Source: Marinobacter salinus
Lineage (GTDB): Bacteria > Pseudomonadota > Gammaproteobacteria > Pseudomonadales > Oleiphilaceae
Length of the DNA stretch: 64,000 nucleotides
Direction: 5' to 3'
NCBI RefSeq assembly: GCF_001854125.1
Contig: NZ_CP017715.1
Span: forward strand, 2,356,001-2,420,000
In this document: piece by piece, positions 25,583-34,606 of the stretch
How positions within the stretch are numbered: the stretch's first letter is position 1
How the letters are laid out: each line of letters opens with the position of its first letter
Notes under the pieces: generated by a model
Database searches by the model: none
Told to the model about the DNA's origin: nothing
Seen by the model: only the letters and a program-made list of their open reading frames with translations
Program-made: the position numbers and the translations under genes

Positions 25583-25784
25583 TTATTCAGTAATCGCCGA
25601 CTTCAGGTGGAATCGAGAGACGATTAAAAGGCCCTGGAAATGGGATATCCCGCTCTATAATTGGCCGCATTTACTGTACCGTTTATTATTTTTTTTACTT
25701 TATATGGCTTGTTATTATTTTAAAAACCTATACAATAGGGAAAAAAGCTAATGAATAATCGAAAATTAAACAAAGGAAAATATT

Positions 25785-25928
25785 ATGAAATCACCAGCAA
25801 CCCAAAAGCTCGCTGACGAAATCACCGAAAATCGAAAAAAAATCGAGCGGCTGGAAAAAGAGAAGAAAGAGCAGTGGGAGAGTTTGGAAAAGTTTAACAA
25901 ATGGCCCAAGAACCTTGGTCATTCGTAA
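25785..25928 (+). CDS. Small charged coiled-coil protein, 47 aa
   Basis: A 47-residue open frame with a clear AAAGGAAAA ribosome site before the ATG. The centre (EITENRKKIERLEKEKKEQW) is a strong heptad-like coiled coil, and the end is FNKWPKNLGHS. The upstream AT-rich stretch (TATATGG, TTGTTATT and TACAATA-like strings near 25700-25735) could hold its promoter. It ends exactly where an opposing small frame ends. Function is unknown; small coiled-coil proteins on such elements are often regulators or inhibitors. Confidence 0.5.
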   Translation: MKSPATQKLADEITENRKKIERLEKEKKEQWESLEKFNKWPKNLGHS

Positions 25929-26063
25929 CTATTCAGCAGGTTCGCGCTTACCAGCCCGCAACTCCCCTGGTTTAATGCCTAACCAACGTGTCAGCGCGCA
26001 ATAGATCTGACCCTCAGCCTCAATAGATCTCATGGACGTCCTCATCTTTAGGGCATCCTCCAT
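25929..26063 (-). CDS. Possible small protein, 44 aa, convergent with previous
   Basis: A 44-residue minus-strand frame: MEDALKMRTSMRSIEAEGQ, then IYCALTRWLGIKPGELRAGK. The part LTRWLGIKPGELR resembles one half of a helix-turn-helix. Only a weak AGGT ribosome-like site precedes the ATG. The frame is short and could be chance, but amino-acid composition looks protein-like and the stop abuts the stop of the opposing frame. Confidence 0.3.
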   Translation of the reverse strand: MEDALKMRTSMRSIEAEGQIYCALTRWLGIKPGELRAGKREPAE

Positions 26064-26210
26064 ACTGATACCTGTGCTCTATAGTTGTTGGTCACGCCGC
26101 CTTCAATTGGCCGCAGACGCCATGTTGGGGCGTCTTTCGTCACGTCTGCGTTATAGGCTAGTTTGGAGCGATATGGGAAATCGGTCCTTTTCACGCATTA
26201 ATTACAGTTG

Positions 26211-27326
26211 TCATATTTTAAAAAGGGTTGTGACATCAATTCCGTCTACCTCGTCTGCACCGAGCTGAAGATCTAGCGCGTGAATTACCCTGTCAGCCAT
26301 CTCATCTTTGTAGTTTTTGTCACCATCGTGGTTGAGCCTTCGGTTAATCGCACCTGCGATTAGATCGGCAAGCTGAACCATAGGGCTTTTTCGCGACGAT
26401 ACGGACTCCAGAGTGCCCAACAACATCTCACCACTAAATCTATCTTCAAAATGGGAGTTAACCCTGCGTTTAACCTCAGCGAGTGTAATTGCATCCAAAG
26501 ACTGCTCCTCGTCCAAAGTTACGTTGATAGTTTGAGGTGGGCTAATGCGATGGTGCTCGACTTCGTGCTCCAAGCCATTTAGGAGCATATGCTCGTGCAG
26601 CTTTTCTACAACATCTTCAATTTTTCGCTTTGTGCGACTGCGCTCTACTGCTATGGCCTTAAAGCTTAAGAACTCACGATTTGCCTGGATTATGTTCAGG
26701 TATTCGGCGAGCGTGTCACTGTCTCTTTTGCCAAATTTTGTGAAGTGAATTTCTCTGTTGGCCCACAGTGATGAGCTTTGCCAGTCCAAGATACTTTTGC
26801 TTATTGTATACACAGCGCGTCCTGTGAGAACCCAAACTGAGGCCACAATGACATAGTTTTGGTTCTTACCAGTTTCGTCGGCAAAGACGGTAATCACCTT
26901 CCGAGGGCTGGCGTCTTTCAGAACCTCGTCCTGCATTTCCTCTTCACGTTTCTTTCGAAACTTTTTCACAGGTGAGTCAGAGGTAAAGAGCCCATATTCA
27001 TTTTGAATTTTCGCTCTCGCGCGCACAATGTAGTGCAACCTTTCTAGTTTAAAAAGGTCTTTCGGGAGAATGCCCGATTCGTTATAAATATCAGGCTGAA
27101 AGGTTTCCCAGTACTTTATTGATAGAGTGATATCGCTGTTGCGGGCCTGCGGGTATAGGTTCAGAATGTAGGCGACTTTTGTCTTCAGCGTGGAGAAATC
27201 ACCTCCGGCCAACGATGCCAAAAGCTCTTTCTTTTCTTTTTCCAGCTTTGCCAGCTTTGCTTCTCGCTCAGCCTGCTCTTCCTCGCTGGGCATATCGTTT
27301 TTTTCTTCATTTTCTTCTTCCCACAT
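26211..27326 (-). CDS. DUF3800 domain protein
   Basis: The 371-residue protein has an N-terminal charged coiled coil (residues 1-40, Glu/Lys rich). A linker region of about 100 residues follows, then a DUF3800 domain starting at ITVFADETGKNQNYVIVASVWV, with Asp150-Glu151 in the family's F-x-DE-x-G motif. Later come VTLDEEQSLDA and the closing MVQLADLIAGAINRRLN. DUF3800 has an RNase H-like fold with conserved acidic residues and is common in phage-defence and mobile islands, though its biochemical role is not settled. The long N-terminal extension is unusual compared with the typical 200-250 residue proteins. It is the nearest minus-strand gene to the HamAB cluster. Confidence 0.8.
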   Translation of the reverse strand: MWEEENEEKNDMPSEEEQAEREAKLAKLEKEKKELLASLAGGDFSTLKTKVAYILNLYPQARNSDITLSIKYWETFQPDIYNESGILPKDLFKLERLHYIVRARAKIQNEYGLFTSDSPVKKFRKKREEEMQDEVLKDASPRKVITVFADETGKNQNYVIVASVWVLTGRAVYTISKSILDWQSSSLWANREIHFTKFGKRDSDTLAEYLNIIQANREFLSFKAIAVERSRTKRKIEDVVEKLHEHMLLNGLEHEVEHHRISPPQTINVTLDEEQSLDAITLAEVKRRVNSHFEDRFSGEMLLGTLESVSSRKSPMVQLADLIAGAINRRLNHDGDKNYKDEMADRVIHALDLQLGADEVDGIDVTTLFKI

Positions 27327-28081
27327 GCCTACATCCCTACCTGACTGTTATGCCCTGTAACCGCAACTAGATCAAAACCTACTTAACTGCGCATCGCGGA
27401 CATCCTCGCTATTCAGCACGAACGCAGAATCAAAATTCGATCCAATCGATTTAAAACATAACGTTAGTTTAGGTATGCCATTAGTGCACTAAAAATCCTG
27501 AGAGAATTCCAGCGTCTCCGGAGCCCGAGAGGTGGGGTTTAAAGGACCAAAAAAGTCTGCGCTTACCAGGCTCCGGCCAGCCGCAGATCGTCCGCTTTAT
27601 AAACAGAAGCGAACATTCGCACCGTGTCTTGCAACCCTATTTCCCTGTCCCCGCGACGGACCGAAATTTATCCTTGCGATCTTATAAACTCGGGCCAGAA
27701 ACCTCGTTTTCATTTGGCAACTAGTCTGGCGTTAAAGTCCTTTGCTTTTCTGGAAGTCTAATGGAAATGCCCAGCCGTACGCCAAATTCACTGACTCTAA
27801 TTAGCCAGTCGCTGCACATACTTTGACAAGGCAACTCTGTAGGTGGATGTTTCAAATTGGAAAAGCTGTTGTGGTTTTGATCTGACTAGCTAAACCTGAC
27901 GGGATAAAGCCGCGTGCAAACTCTTCACAATACCCGTAGTCCGAATTTTGTTTTGGATTGACCCCTAACGGCCTGAAAAGTAGGCTGTATTGGGACTGTA
28001 AAGCGGTTCCGAACGAGGTGCTGGCGTTACGCTTTAAAAAGAATTCAAACTAATAAGCTGTTAAGACTCGGGTTGGTATCT
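27327..28081. other. Gene-poor stretch between DUF3800 and HEPN-like genes
   Basis: About 750 bp with divergent genes on both sides and no supported coding frame. GC is higher than in the 24-25 kb region. It should contain the promoters for the DUF3800 gene (minus) and the HEPN-like gene (plus). No RNA gene or repeat is recognised; a decayed gene is possible. Confidence 0.4.
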
Positions 28082-28648
28082 ATGGAATTTCATGCTTTCA
28101 AGAAGGTCAGGGACGAGTTTCAGGATCATGCCAAGACGCTGACTGAGGCTTGGCAGGACACTGGAAAACCTGTCAACGCACGCTTTCCGAGGGGATATAT
28201 CCGGTCCTATTCTGAACTTCGCCCTCGTTGGCCCTATCTGGATGATGCGCACAAGACACTGGTATGTCAGGTGCTCCAACTTTGTGATGTTAACCGCTGG
28301 AATCTATTCATCTGGGACTTATCTGGTCCTGCTGGGGCTGCATCGGTCTGGCATGCCACCTTACCGGTTGTCGCAGTGATGGAAGTTCTCTGTCGCGAAT
28401 TCATTAAAAAGAAAGGCCTGAGGCCAAAACAGAAGAACTTCTTTAGCTACATTGAGTTGTTGAAGGCAAATAAAATTATCAACGAAGCGCTCGCAGACAA
28501 AATACACCGTCTACGACGGTACCGGAATATAGTGCATTTGAACGCAGATGAGACACCAGAAATTGAGGGTAATGGTCTGCCGGTGCATTGGAATCAAGCT
28601 TGTCGGGCACTTCAAGAACTCGAAGATTGCCTAACCAAGAACTTTTAA
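28082..28648 (+). CDS. HEPN-like / DUF4145-like protein, 188 aa
   Basis: A predominantly helical protein. The C-terminal half has a helix pair followed by RRYRNIVHLN (Arg148, Asn149, His152), resembling the RN-x-x-H catalytic motif of HEPN ribonucleases and DUF4145. The middle part has PVVAVMEVLCREFIKKKG and SYIELLKANKIIN, matching the earlier helices of such folds. It precedes the HamA gene by 190 bp on the same strand, so it could be a separate defence gene or part of the same locus. Family assignment is tentative. The ATG at 28082 has no strong ribosome site. Confidence 0.5.
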   Translation: MEFHAFKKVRDEFQDHAKTLTEAWQDTGKPVNARFPRGYIRSYSELRPRWPYLDDAHKTLVCQVLQLCDVNRWNLFIWDLSGPAGAASVWHATLPVVAVMEVLCREFIKKKGLRPKQKNFFSYIELLKANKIINEALADKIHRLRRYRNIVHLNADETPEIEGNGLPVHWNQACRALQELEDCLTKNF

Positions 28649-28837
28649 TTCGTCGAACACCTCCGACGCACAGAAGAGTGCCGGTGCACTTCGTCTTAGC
28701 TACGAGAATAGCGCGAGATGATACCTTTGAATGTCAATCACTTTTCTGATGACTGATTATCAAGCTCATGAAATACTAAATCTTCAGATTACAACCTGTT
28801 GTGTTGTTCGGCGCGGGCCAGGGAAGCAGGGGGCGTG

Positions 28838-29632
28838 ATGATTGCTGGAATAACAACGGAGAATACCGAACTTGCAACTGTGTGCAGGATCGAAATATTC
28901 ACTGATGAGTTGAAGGCCGAAATCAGAAATAGATTGGCGGCCATATGTCATGGCAAAGACAAGGTCGAGGCCGGGAGTATAATTGCGTCATACAGAGAAA
29001 CGCTGAAAGTGTTTCTAGATATCTACGCCAAAAAGTCCGAGGATACCCGAAAGGGAATGATAGGAGAGTTACTAACTCACATTCTCCTGCTTAAGGAATT
29101 CCCCGATTATGAATCCGCTAACCCATACTTCAATATGGAAGAGGCAAGCATAAAAAAAGGCTTTGATCTCATTGTCTTCGACCAAACTTGTAATGAGTTG
29201 AAAATTGTCGAAGTGAAATCTGGTGGTGCGGGACCGCATGGTTCTGATAGAGCGAATAAGGCGCTATTAAACACAGCGAAAAATGATTTGAAAGGAAGGT
29301 TAAACGACAACAAAATCCACATCTGGATGAATGCGATTAATGGAGCAAAAATTGCACTATCTGATGGAAAAATTAAAAACGAAATAAATCGCATATTGGA
29401 AGAGTGTTACATGGAAGTCGCTGATAAGTCTCCAGATAGCAAATCTAAGCGCGTAATACTAGTTTCCGTACTATATAAAACATGCGCTGATCCGATATCC
29501 ATTGACGCAACGCATGAGAAAGCTGAAAAGATCATAAATGAGGAATTATTTAAAGAAGCGATCGTCTTTTCGATTCAAAAAGAAACCTGGGAGCATATCG
29601 TTGCATTCCTTGAGCAGGAGGCAGCAGAGTGA
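28838..29632 (+). CDS. hamA: HamA-like DUF1837 nuclease of Hachiman-type defence system
   Basis: The 264-residue protein has the DUF1837/HamA layout. A beta-rich N-terminus precedes a helix with KGMIGELLTHILL (Glu77). Then come KKGFDLIVFD (Asp110) and LKIVEVKSGG (Glu125, Lys127), together a PD-(D/E)xK nuclease core. In Hachiman, HamA is the nuclease effector controlled by the HamB helicase; the related AbpA/AbpB pair has similar architecture. The ATG at 28838 follows AGGGGG; an upstream TTG extension is unlikely. The stop overlaps the start of the helicase by 4 nt (GTGA), so the two are translationally coupled. GC is low, fitting horizontally acquired cargo. Confidence 0.8.
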   Translation: MIAGITTENTELATVCRIEIFTDELKAEIRNRLAAICHGKDKVEAGSIIASYRETLKVFLDIYAKKSEDTRKGMIGELLTHILLLKEFPDYESANPYFNMEEASIKKGFDLIVFDQTCNELKIVEVKSGGAGPHGSDRANKALLNTAKNDLKGRLNDNKIHIWMNAINGAKIALSDGKIKNEINRILEECYMEVADKSPDSKSKRVILVSVLYKTCADPISIDATHEKAEKIINEELFKEAIVFSIQKETWEHIVAFLEQEAAE

Positions 29633-32073
29633 GTTCGATATCTCTTAAGACACTTCGTAATACCAACCTTTCAAAATTGTACTTTAAACTCTTGCGACGA
29701 GAAGATCTCGATAACCGGGAGCAAGAGGCAATACTTAAGATCGCGTTGCTGCTTTTAAATGCTGGCGATGAAAATTGTCAAGAGCTTGGGTACAGGATTG
29801 TCGTTCTGTATTCCAATCATTTTTCTGATTACAAACCTTTATATGATATTGCTATTAATAAGGGGTTTATACCAGTCGCTAAATCCATTGAAAAAGTGGA
29901 GGCATTATCCCACCATTTCCAGAACGATTTTTTCTCTCTGTTCCTGTCGAGTTTTTCAGAGACCTACCGATCTAATGGAATTTATCAAACTTCAGAGCAA
30001 GCCAGCCTGTCGCGCTATTTTTCGGAAGAAGCGGATCGCGGTGTTGCGGTTGTCGCTCCGACATCGTATGGAAAGTCTGAGTTGTTCGTGCGCTTTTGTA
30101 ACAGTAATGCTGGCAAAACGATAGCAATTATCGTTCCAACAAAAGCACTCTTGTCTCAGATGAAACGCCGAGTTCTCCACGGTTCTGACGAGCTGAATCT
30201 TGATCGAAAAATTATCACGCATCCTGAGATGTATAACGAAGGAGATAGAGGGTTTATTGCTATTCTGACCCAAGAGCGGCTGTTACGAATTCTTCAAGAT
30301 GATGCTGCTTTGGTCTTTGACTATGTCTTTGTAGATGAGGCGCACAACCTCCTTTCTGGTGACAGTCGAAATACACTTTTAGCAAAGGTAATCACTTTGT
30401 TGGGGCGACGAAGTAAGGATACGTCGTTTAGTTTCCTTACTCCATTCCTTGTGAATTCCCGAAACCTCCACACGCGATTTGTAGACCCCAGTTTTTCGGA
30501 GTTCCGTATCGGCGAGCACTTAAAGACGGAACGCTATTATGCTATTGATCTTAGGGATGATGGCGACCGACTGCTCAAGCTTTACGATCAGTATATGAAT
30601 GAATTTACGGTGCTGGGTGCCTCGCATAAAGAAAATGAAGTGCAGTTCTTGCAGGAGAACTCCGGAAACAAAAATATTGTCTATTTGAACTCTCCTCCGC
30701 GGCTTGAAAAACTCGCGGCCATGTTGTCGGCTCAAGAGTCGCCGATTGATTCCGATGAGTTGGATGCTGTCTGTGAGGATATTTCAGAATTTCTCCATCG
30801 CGACTATGGCTTGCTTGACTGTCTGAGAAAGGGAGTGATTTACCACCACGGTTCTGTTCCAGATGTTGTTAAGCTTTTCATAGAAGAGCTTTATTCGGTT
30901 GTCCCAAGTATCAGATATATTGTATCTAGCTCGACCTTACTTGAAGGAGTGAACATTCCTGCGGAAAAACTTTTCTTGTTGGAGTGTAAGAAAGGACGAT
31001 CTAACCTAACGGCGTCTCAATTCAAGAATCTGGTGGGTCGAGTATGTCGTTTCGGTGAAATATTTAATGATTCTGAAGGCTCTCTGTATTTATTGGAGCC
31101 TGAGATATATGTTGTTGCCTCCAGATACGTTCATCGAAATGCTAATGTAGAGAATTTTCTAAGAGAGCGAGTAAAGGTCGATAAGAAAATTAAAGATGAG
31201 CTGAAAAATGTTTTACTCGAAAATACCGAGATAACGGATAAGAACGTGGGAGATTTGGAAAAAGCAGTTGAGGTATTGGAAAACCTCTCCCCTGGAGTAA
31301 CCGGCAGGGAAATTAAGTATGTTGAAACGCTTGTTGGTAAGACCTGCTACCTAAACAACATAATTGAATTTCCGATCTTGGATTGTGAATTTGAGATTTC
31401 AGCGTATTTGGACGGAGTGCGCGTGGACCAGCATTTGATTGATGGGCTCGAAGAACTTTTGGATGTTATTCATCATGGATTCATTGACCATATTCCCGAT
31501 GACAGCTATAGAAATCTTCAGCGTTTAAGAGAGGCGTCAGCTAAACGTTTTTATCGAATGTTTCTTTCGTGGCGTATGCGGAACGCGTCTTTTAATGAGA
31601 TGATCAAGCGTTTTCTGGATTACTGGGCGGAGATACCCGACCCGTTAGTTTATGTTGATAAATGGGGTGATACGTCACGTGATGGAAGCTACAGTGAGAG
31701 CTGGGTCAACATTAGCGAGAAATCCCATAAGGAACGTGTGAAACTAGCAATAGTTCGGATTAAGGAAGAGCAAGATTTTTTAGATAATCAGATAATGAAG
31801 TTTGTCGAAATATTGAATGACCTTGAGATGCTTGATGAAGATTTTTACAAAAAAATCAAATATGGGACAGCTGACGAAAAGAAAATTACTATGATGAAAA
31901 ATGGGTTCAGTGCCGGACTCGCCTCACTCTTATTGCAAAAATATTCTAACTACGTTGAGGTTGATTCTGCGGCAAATATTGTTAATCTCAGAGCTGAAGT
32001 CCAAGAGATTATGAAGAGAAATAACGAGAGCCGAATCTTTATATTCGAGGCAGGATTCAATACGCGCGGATAA
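29629..32073 (+). CDS. hamB: HamB-like superfamily 2 helicase of Hachiman-type defence system
   Basis: The 814-residue helicase starts at a GTG inside the hamA stop. Motifs: Walker A APTSYGKS (143-150), motif Ia IIVPTKALL (168-175), DEAH box VFVDEAHN (236-239), SSSTLLEGVNIP for motif V (433-444), and motif VI as NLVGRVCRFGE (470-476). The N-terminal 120 residues and C-terminal 300 residues are helical and family-specific. It pairs with the DUF1837 nuclease upstream, giving the HamAB gene order. In studied Hachiman systems the helicase senses damaged or abnormal DNA ends and releases HamA. AbpB is an alternative name if the closest relatives are AbpAB. Confidence 0.82.
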   Translation: MSSISLKTLRNTNLSKLYFKLLRREDLDNREQEAILKIALLLLNAGDENCQELGYRIVVLYSNHFSDYKPLYDIAINKGFIPVAKSIEKVEALSHHFQNDFFSLFLSSFSETYRSNGIYQTSEQASLSRYFSEEADRGVAVVAPTSYGKSELFVRFCNSNAGKTIAIIVPTKALLSQMKRRVLHGSDELNLDRKIITHPEMYNEGDRGFIAILTQERLLRILQDDAALVFDYVFVDEAHNLLSGDSRNTLLAKVITLLGRRSKDTSFSFLTPFLVNSRNLHTRFVDPSFSEFRIGEHLKTERYYAIDLRDDGDRLLKLYDQYMNEFTVLGASHKENEVQFLQENSGNKNIVYLNSPPRLEKLAAMLSAQESPIDSDELDAVCEDISEFLHRDYGLLDCLRKGVIYHHGSVPDVVKLFIEELYSVVPSIRYIVSSSTLLEGVNIPAEKLFLLECKKGRSNLTASQFKNLVGRVCRFGEIFNDSEGSLYLLEPEIYVVASRYVHRNANVENFLRERVKVDKKIKDELKNVLLENTEITDKNVGDLEKAVEVLENLSPGVTGREIKYVETLVGKTCYLNNIIEFPILDCEFEISAYLDGVRVDQHLIDGLEELLDVIHHGFIDHIPDDSYRNLQRLREASAKRFYRMFLSWRMRNASFNEMIKRFLDYWAEIPDPLVYVDKWGDTSRDGSYSESWVNISEKSHKERVKLAIVRIKEEQDFLDNQIMKFVEILNDLEMLDEDFYKKIKYGTADEKKITMMKNGFSAGLASLLLQKYSNYVEVDSAANIVNLRAEVQEIMKRNNESRIFIFEAGFNTRG

Positions 32074-32381
32074 TCACAATGAGCTTCGTAAATTACCAAA
32101 AACCAAGAGAATATCAAGATTCGAAATCTTGCCAGATTTCAATGGCAGTAGTTAATTGTCCATGCAAACTACTGCATGCGGAAAAATTACTCGCTACGCT
32201 CGAAATTTTCCGGTGAGCGCTGCTTTATCACCCAACCCGAATGTCCGCTTTGCGACCAACTTAGAATATTTCCGTTTAGCGGATCCGGTGGAGCATCATT
32301 TAGAAAAGTACGCTTGTTCTCAGGAAGCGGCCAACTTATTGTAACGATAGCTGAAACCTTTGTAGTGTCCTTACCGGCAGT
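32074..32381. other. Intergenic stretch between hamB and relaxase 3' ends
   Basis: About 300 bp between two converging genes. Only overlapping frames of 60-70 codons without ribosome sites are present, so I call no gene. No strong terminator hairpin is seen. Confidence 0.4.
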
Positions 32382-33659
32382 CTAGAGTCCAAGGCTGTCA
32401 CCCTTCTGAAGTCTTGCCATTTTTTTAACGTGGGCAGCGTGGATAGCCAGATCAGCGAACAGGTTCTGCAAGGTGAGAAGCTCATCAATGCCGCTCTTGC
32501 TGCTTGAGTCCATGGCTATTGATGGAGTGAGCGGAGCCCCCATGGTCCTTACCCTTGCGCTTTTTGGCTTGCTACTTTTCTCTTCAGCTCCTCTTGCTTC
32601 CTTTGCCTCAATCGCTGATCGTGGGCCGCCAATTTCCGGCTTGCGTCCATCGACTCGCTGTATAGCCGCTGTTTTGATGCACGCTGAAATATCTCTCGTT
32701 TGCTCATATTTGATACCTTCTGATTTTTTTCCTGTAAACTTCATAGTGTGAGTTGCGCTGTCGAACTTCACTCCGGTCAGAGCGGAAAAAGTCAGCCTTG
32801 TTGATTTGAGCTTTGAGCCTGCCGCAGAGCGGCCCTCCATTGCGAAGCTGATTCCGGTTGGAAAGCCTTGCTCGTTGATGTTCACTAATGGGTCAACGCC
32901 CACGGCTCGGACGTTATCTAGAAACTCGGTGAAGGTCCTGCCCTGGCTCCTCTCGACCGCTGCGCTTAGTCTTGCAATGATGCGGGTCTTCCAAGGGGGC
33001 TGGGACTCCCCTGTCTTTTCGAAGCGATTAATCGTGCCTTCAAATTCTTCTCGCGTTAAGTCCGAGCCCCATGTCATATCAGGTGATGGCGTCACGCTCA
33101 GACCATATTTCTGCTCAAGCTCACGCATAACCTCCATGCCGCGAGCATGGTCACTAGCGTCATCAACAAGCTTGTAGGGTTGCGGCTTATTGCCCTTTCC
33201 GCCCTTCTCTCTAGCCTGCTTCCTTTCCATCGTTTGGGGGTTGTTTTGGACTCTGCATGCGACTATGTGTATGTGCTGATGACTCTTTTCATCGTGCAGT
33301 GCGCAAGTCCATTTTGTATCCAATCCATACCCCATGCCGGACATGTAGATCTTTGCAACGTCTTTCCACCGAGCATTGGTCAGCTTTTCGTTCGCGGGCA
33401 AGGAAATGACGTAGTGAGCGAAGCGGCTTTCTGATCGCTGGTTCTTTTCTGCGAGATAGTCAAATTCCGCTTCCATGGCGTCGGTGTTGATCTCTTCGAC
33501 GATGCCGTCAGGCCCCCTCTTGATAGGGTCTGGAGACATGCCTTGGGTATGGATGTGCTGCACACAATCGACGACGTCGTGCTCGTGTCCGTCGCCGCGA
33601 AAAACGTATCTGAGAGTTTTTCCGCTGCTGTTTCTGTAAGCCATTTTTTTATGAATCAT
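32382..33659 (-). CDS. Relaxase/mobilization nuclease, MobA-like
   Basis: The 425-residue relaxase should nick the transfer origin and lead the strand into a recipient. The N-terminal domain has RFAHYVISLPANEKLT and the three-histidine metal motif in the segment HDEKSHQHIHIVAC (His127, His129, His131). A candidate catalytic tyrosine is near the N-terminus (Tyr8 or Tyr18). The C-terminal part is hydrophilic, with no helicase or primase domain, so this is a minimal MOB relaxase of the MobA/VirD2 type (MOBP-like by look). It follows the MobC-like gene with an 18-nt gap in one operon. Confidence 0.85.
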   Translation of the reverse strand: MIHKKMAYRNSSGKTLRYVFRGDGHEHDVVDCVQHIHTQGMSPDPIKRGPDGIVEEINTDAMEAEFDYLAEKNQRSESRFAHYVISLPANEKLTNARWKDVAKIYMSGMGYGLDTKWTCALHDEKSHQHIHIVACRVQNNPQTMERKQAREKGGKGNKPQPYKLVDDASDHARGMEVMRELEQKYGLSVTPSPDMTWGSDLTREEFEGTINRFEKTGESQPPWKTRIIARLSAAVERSQGRTFTEFLDNVRAVGVDPLVNINEQGFPTGISFAMEGRSAAGSKLKSTRLTFSALTGVKFDSATHTMKFTGKKSEGIKYEQTRDISACIKTAAIQRVDGRKPEIGGPRSAIEAKEARGAEEKSSKPKSARVRTMGAPLTPSIAMDSSSKSGIDELLTLQNLFADLAIHAAHVKKMARLQKGDSLGL

Positions 33660-33677
33660 TTTGAGTTTCTCTCTATT

Positions 33678-34067
33678 TTATTTGTTATTGTAAATAGCTT
33701 GAGCTGCGTTATTGATTGCGGCCTTGATCCGGGCAATGCCTGATGCCTGCTCCTCATCCAGCTCATCTTCCAGCTCGGTCAGGTAGGCGTGAAGGATCGT
33801 CAGGTAATGCTCAATCGTAACCAGAACACCGTTGCCCTTAACCTGAGCTTTATCAGACAAAACCAAGCCTCTTACAAAGGAGGAAGGATCCCCTGTCCAT
33901 GAGGACTCTCTAATGATCTTAAGGAGCCTCTTTTTCTCTGCCACGTTTAGCCGAAGCATTAAAGTCGCTTCACGTTTTTCCACTGGATCTTTGCACGGTC
34001 TTCCGCCATATCTTTTTTTCTTTTTAGGTAGTACTTCAGCTACCTGGTTTTCATCTTCAATATTCAT
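33678..34067 (-). CDS. MobC-like relaxosome accessory protein
   Basis: A 129-residue protein. A basic patch KKKKRYGGRPCKDP precedes REATLMLRLNVAEKKRLLKIIRES, a ribbon-helix-helix-like start seen in MobC proteins, followed by a helical tail. It should bind the transfer origin and help the relaxase open it. The ATG at 34067 has GAGG 5 nt upstream and is preferred to an earlier GTG. It lies directly upstream of the relaxase in the same operon, with the candidate oriT in front. Confidence 0.75.
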   Translation of the reverse strand: MNIEDENQVAEVLPKKKKRYGGRPCKDPVEKREATLMLRLNVAEKKRLLKIIRESSWTGDPSSFVRGLVLSDKAQVKGNGVLVTIEHYLTILHAYLTELEDELDEEQASGIARIKAAINNAAQAIYNNK

Positions 34068-34606
34068 ATACACCTCGCTGTATTATTTTTTTAGCGCAGA
34101 ACCCGGAGGGTATGAGCACCCAGCGTTTCAATTGCGACAAACCGGAACGGGTTTGGAGTAACTTGAAACATAGCTGGCCTTTCTTTTTTCTTATCAATTT
34201 CAGTGTATCAAAGTCATATCAATCTCAATCGATAAACACCCATTTATTTCAAATAAATTAGTGACATAGAATGCGACACATATATTATTAAAAAAATAAC
34301 GGAATAATGAGATAAAACACTTAAAAATATGCAAAAGCTAATTATCTTTCTGGTGAATTTTTTGAGCAGTAAAAAAACAAGAAACGACGATATCCTGAAC
34401 TTTTTCACTTTATTATATGTACAATGCAACTAATTTATCTGATCAGTAGTATTACGACACAAGCACGCAATTAATTAATAAGAGAAAAGTAATGAATGTA
34501 ATAAAAACGTGGTACCGCTGACCGGAATAAGTATTTCGTTTATTTGCTATAGACAATGCTTCTATATAAAGTAAATGGCACATTTTTTGACGGAGTGATG
34601 CGCGAG
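34068..34606. other. Candidate transfer origin (oriT) region
   Basis: The roughly 500-bp gap between divergent mobC and a charged coiled-coil gene, the usual place for oriT. Inverted repeats are GGGT/ACCC at 34108-34121 and AAACC/GGTTT at 34139-34154, close to the mobC start. The rest is very AT-rich and holds promoters for both sides. I cannot identify the nick site itself. Confidence 0.35.

Noticed and set aside
32156..32385. Two overlapping 60-70 codon frames after hamB
   Set aside because: Short, overlapping each other, no ribosome site, no recognisable family.
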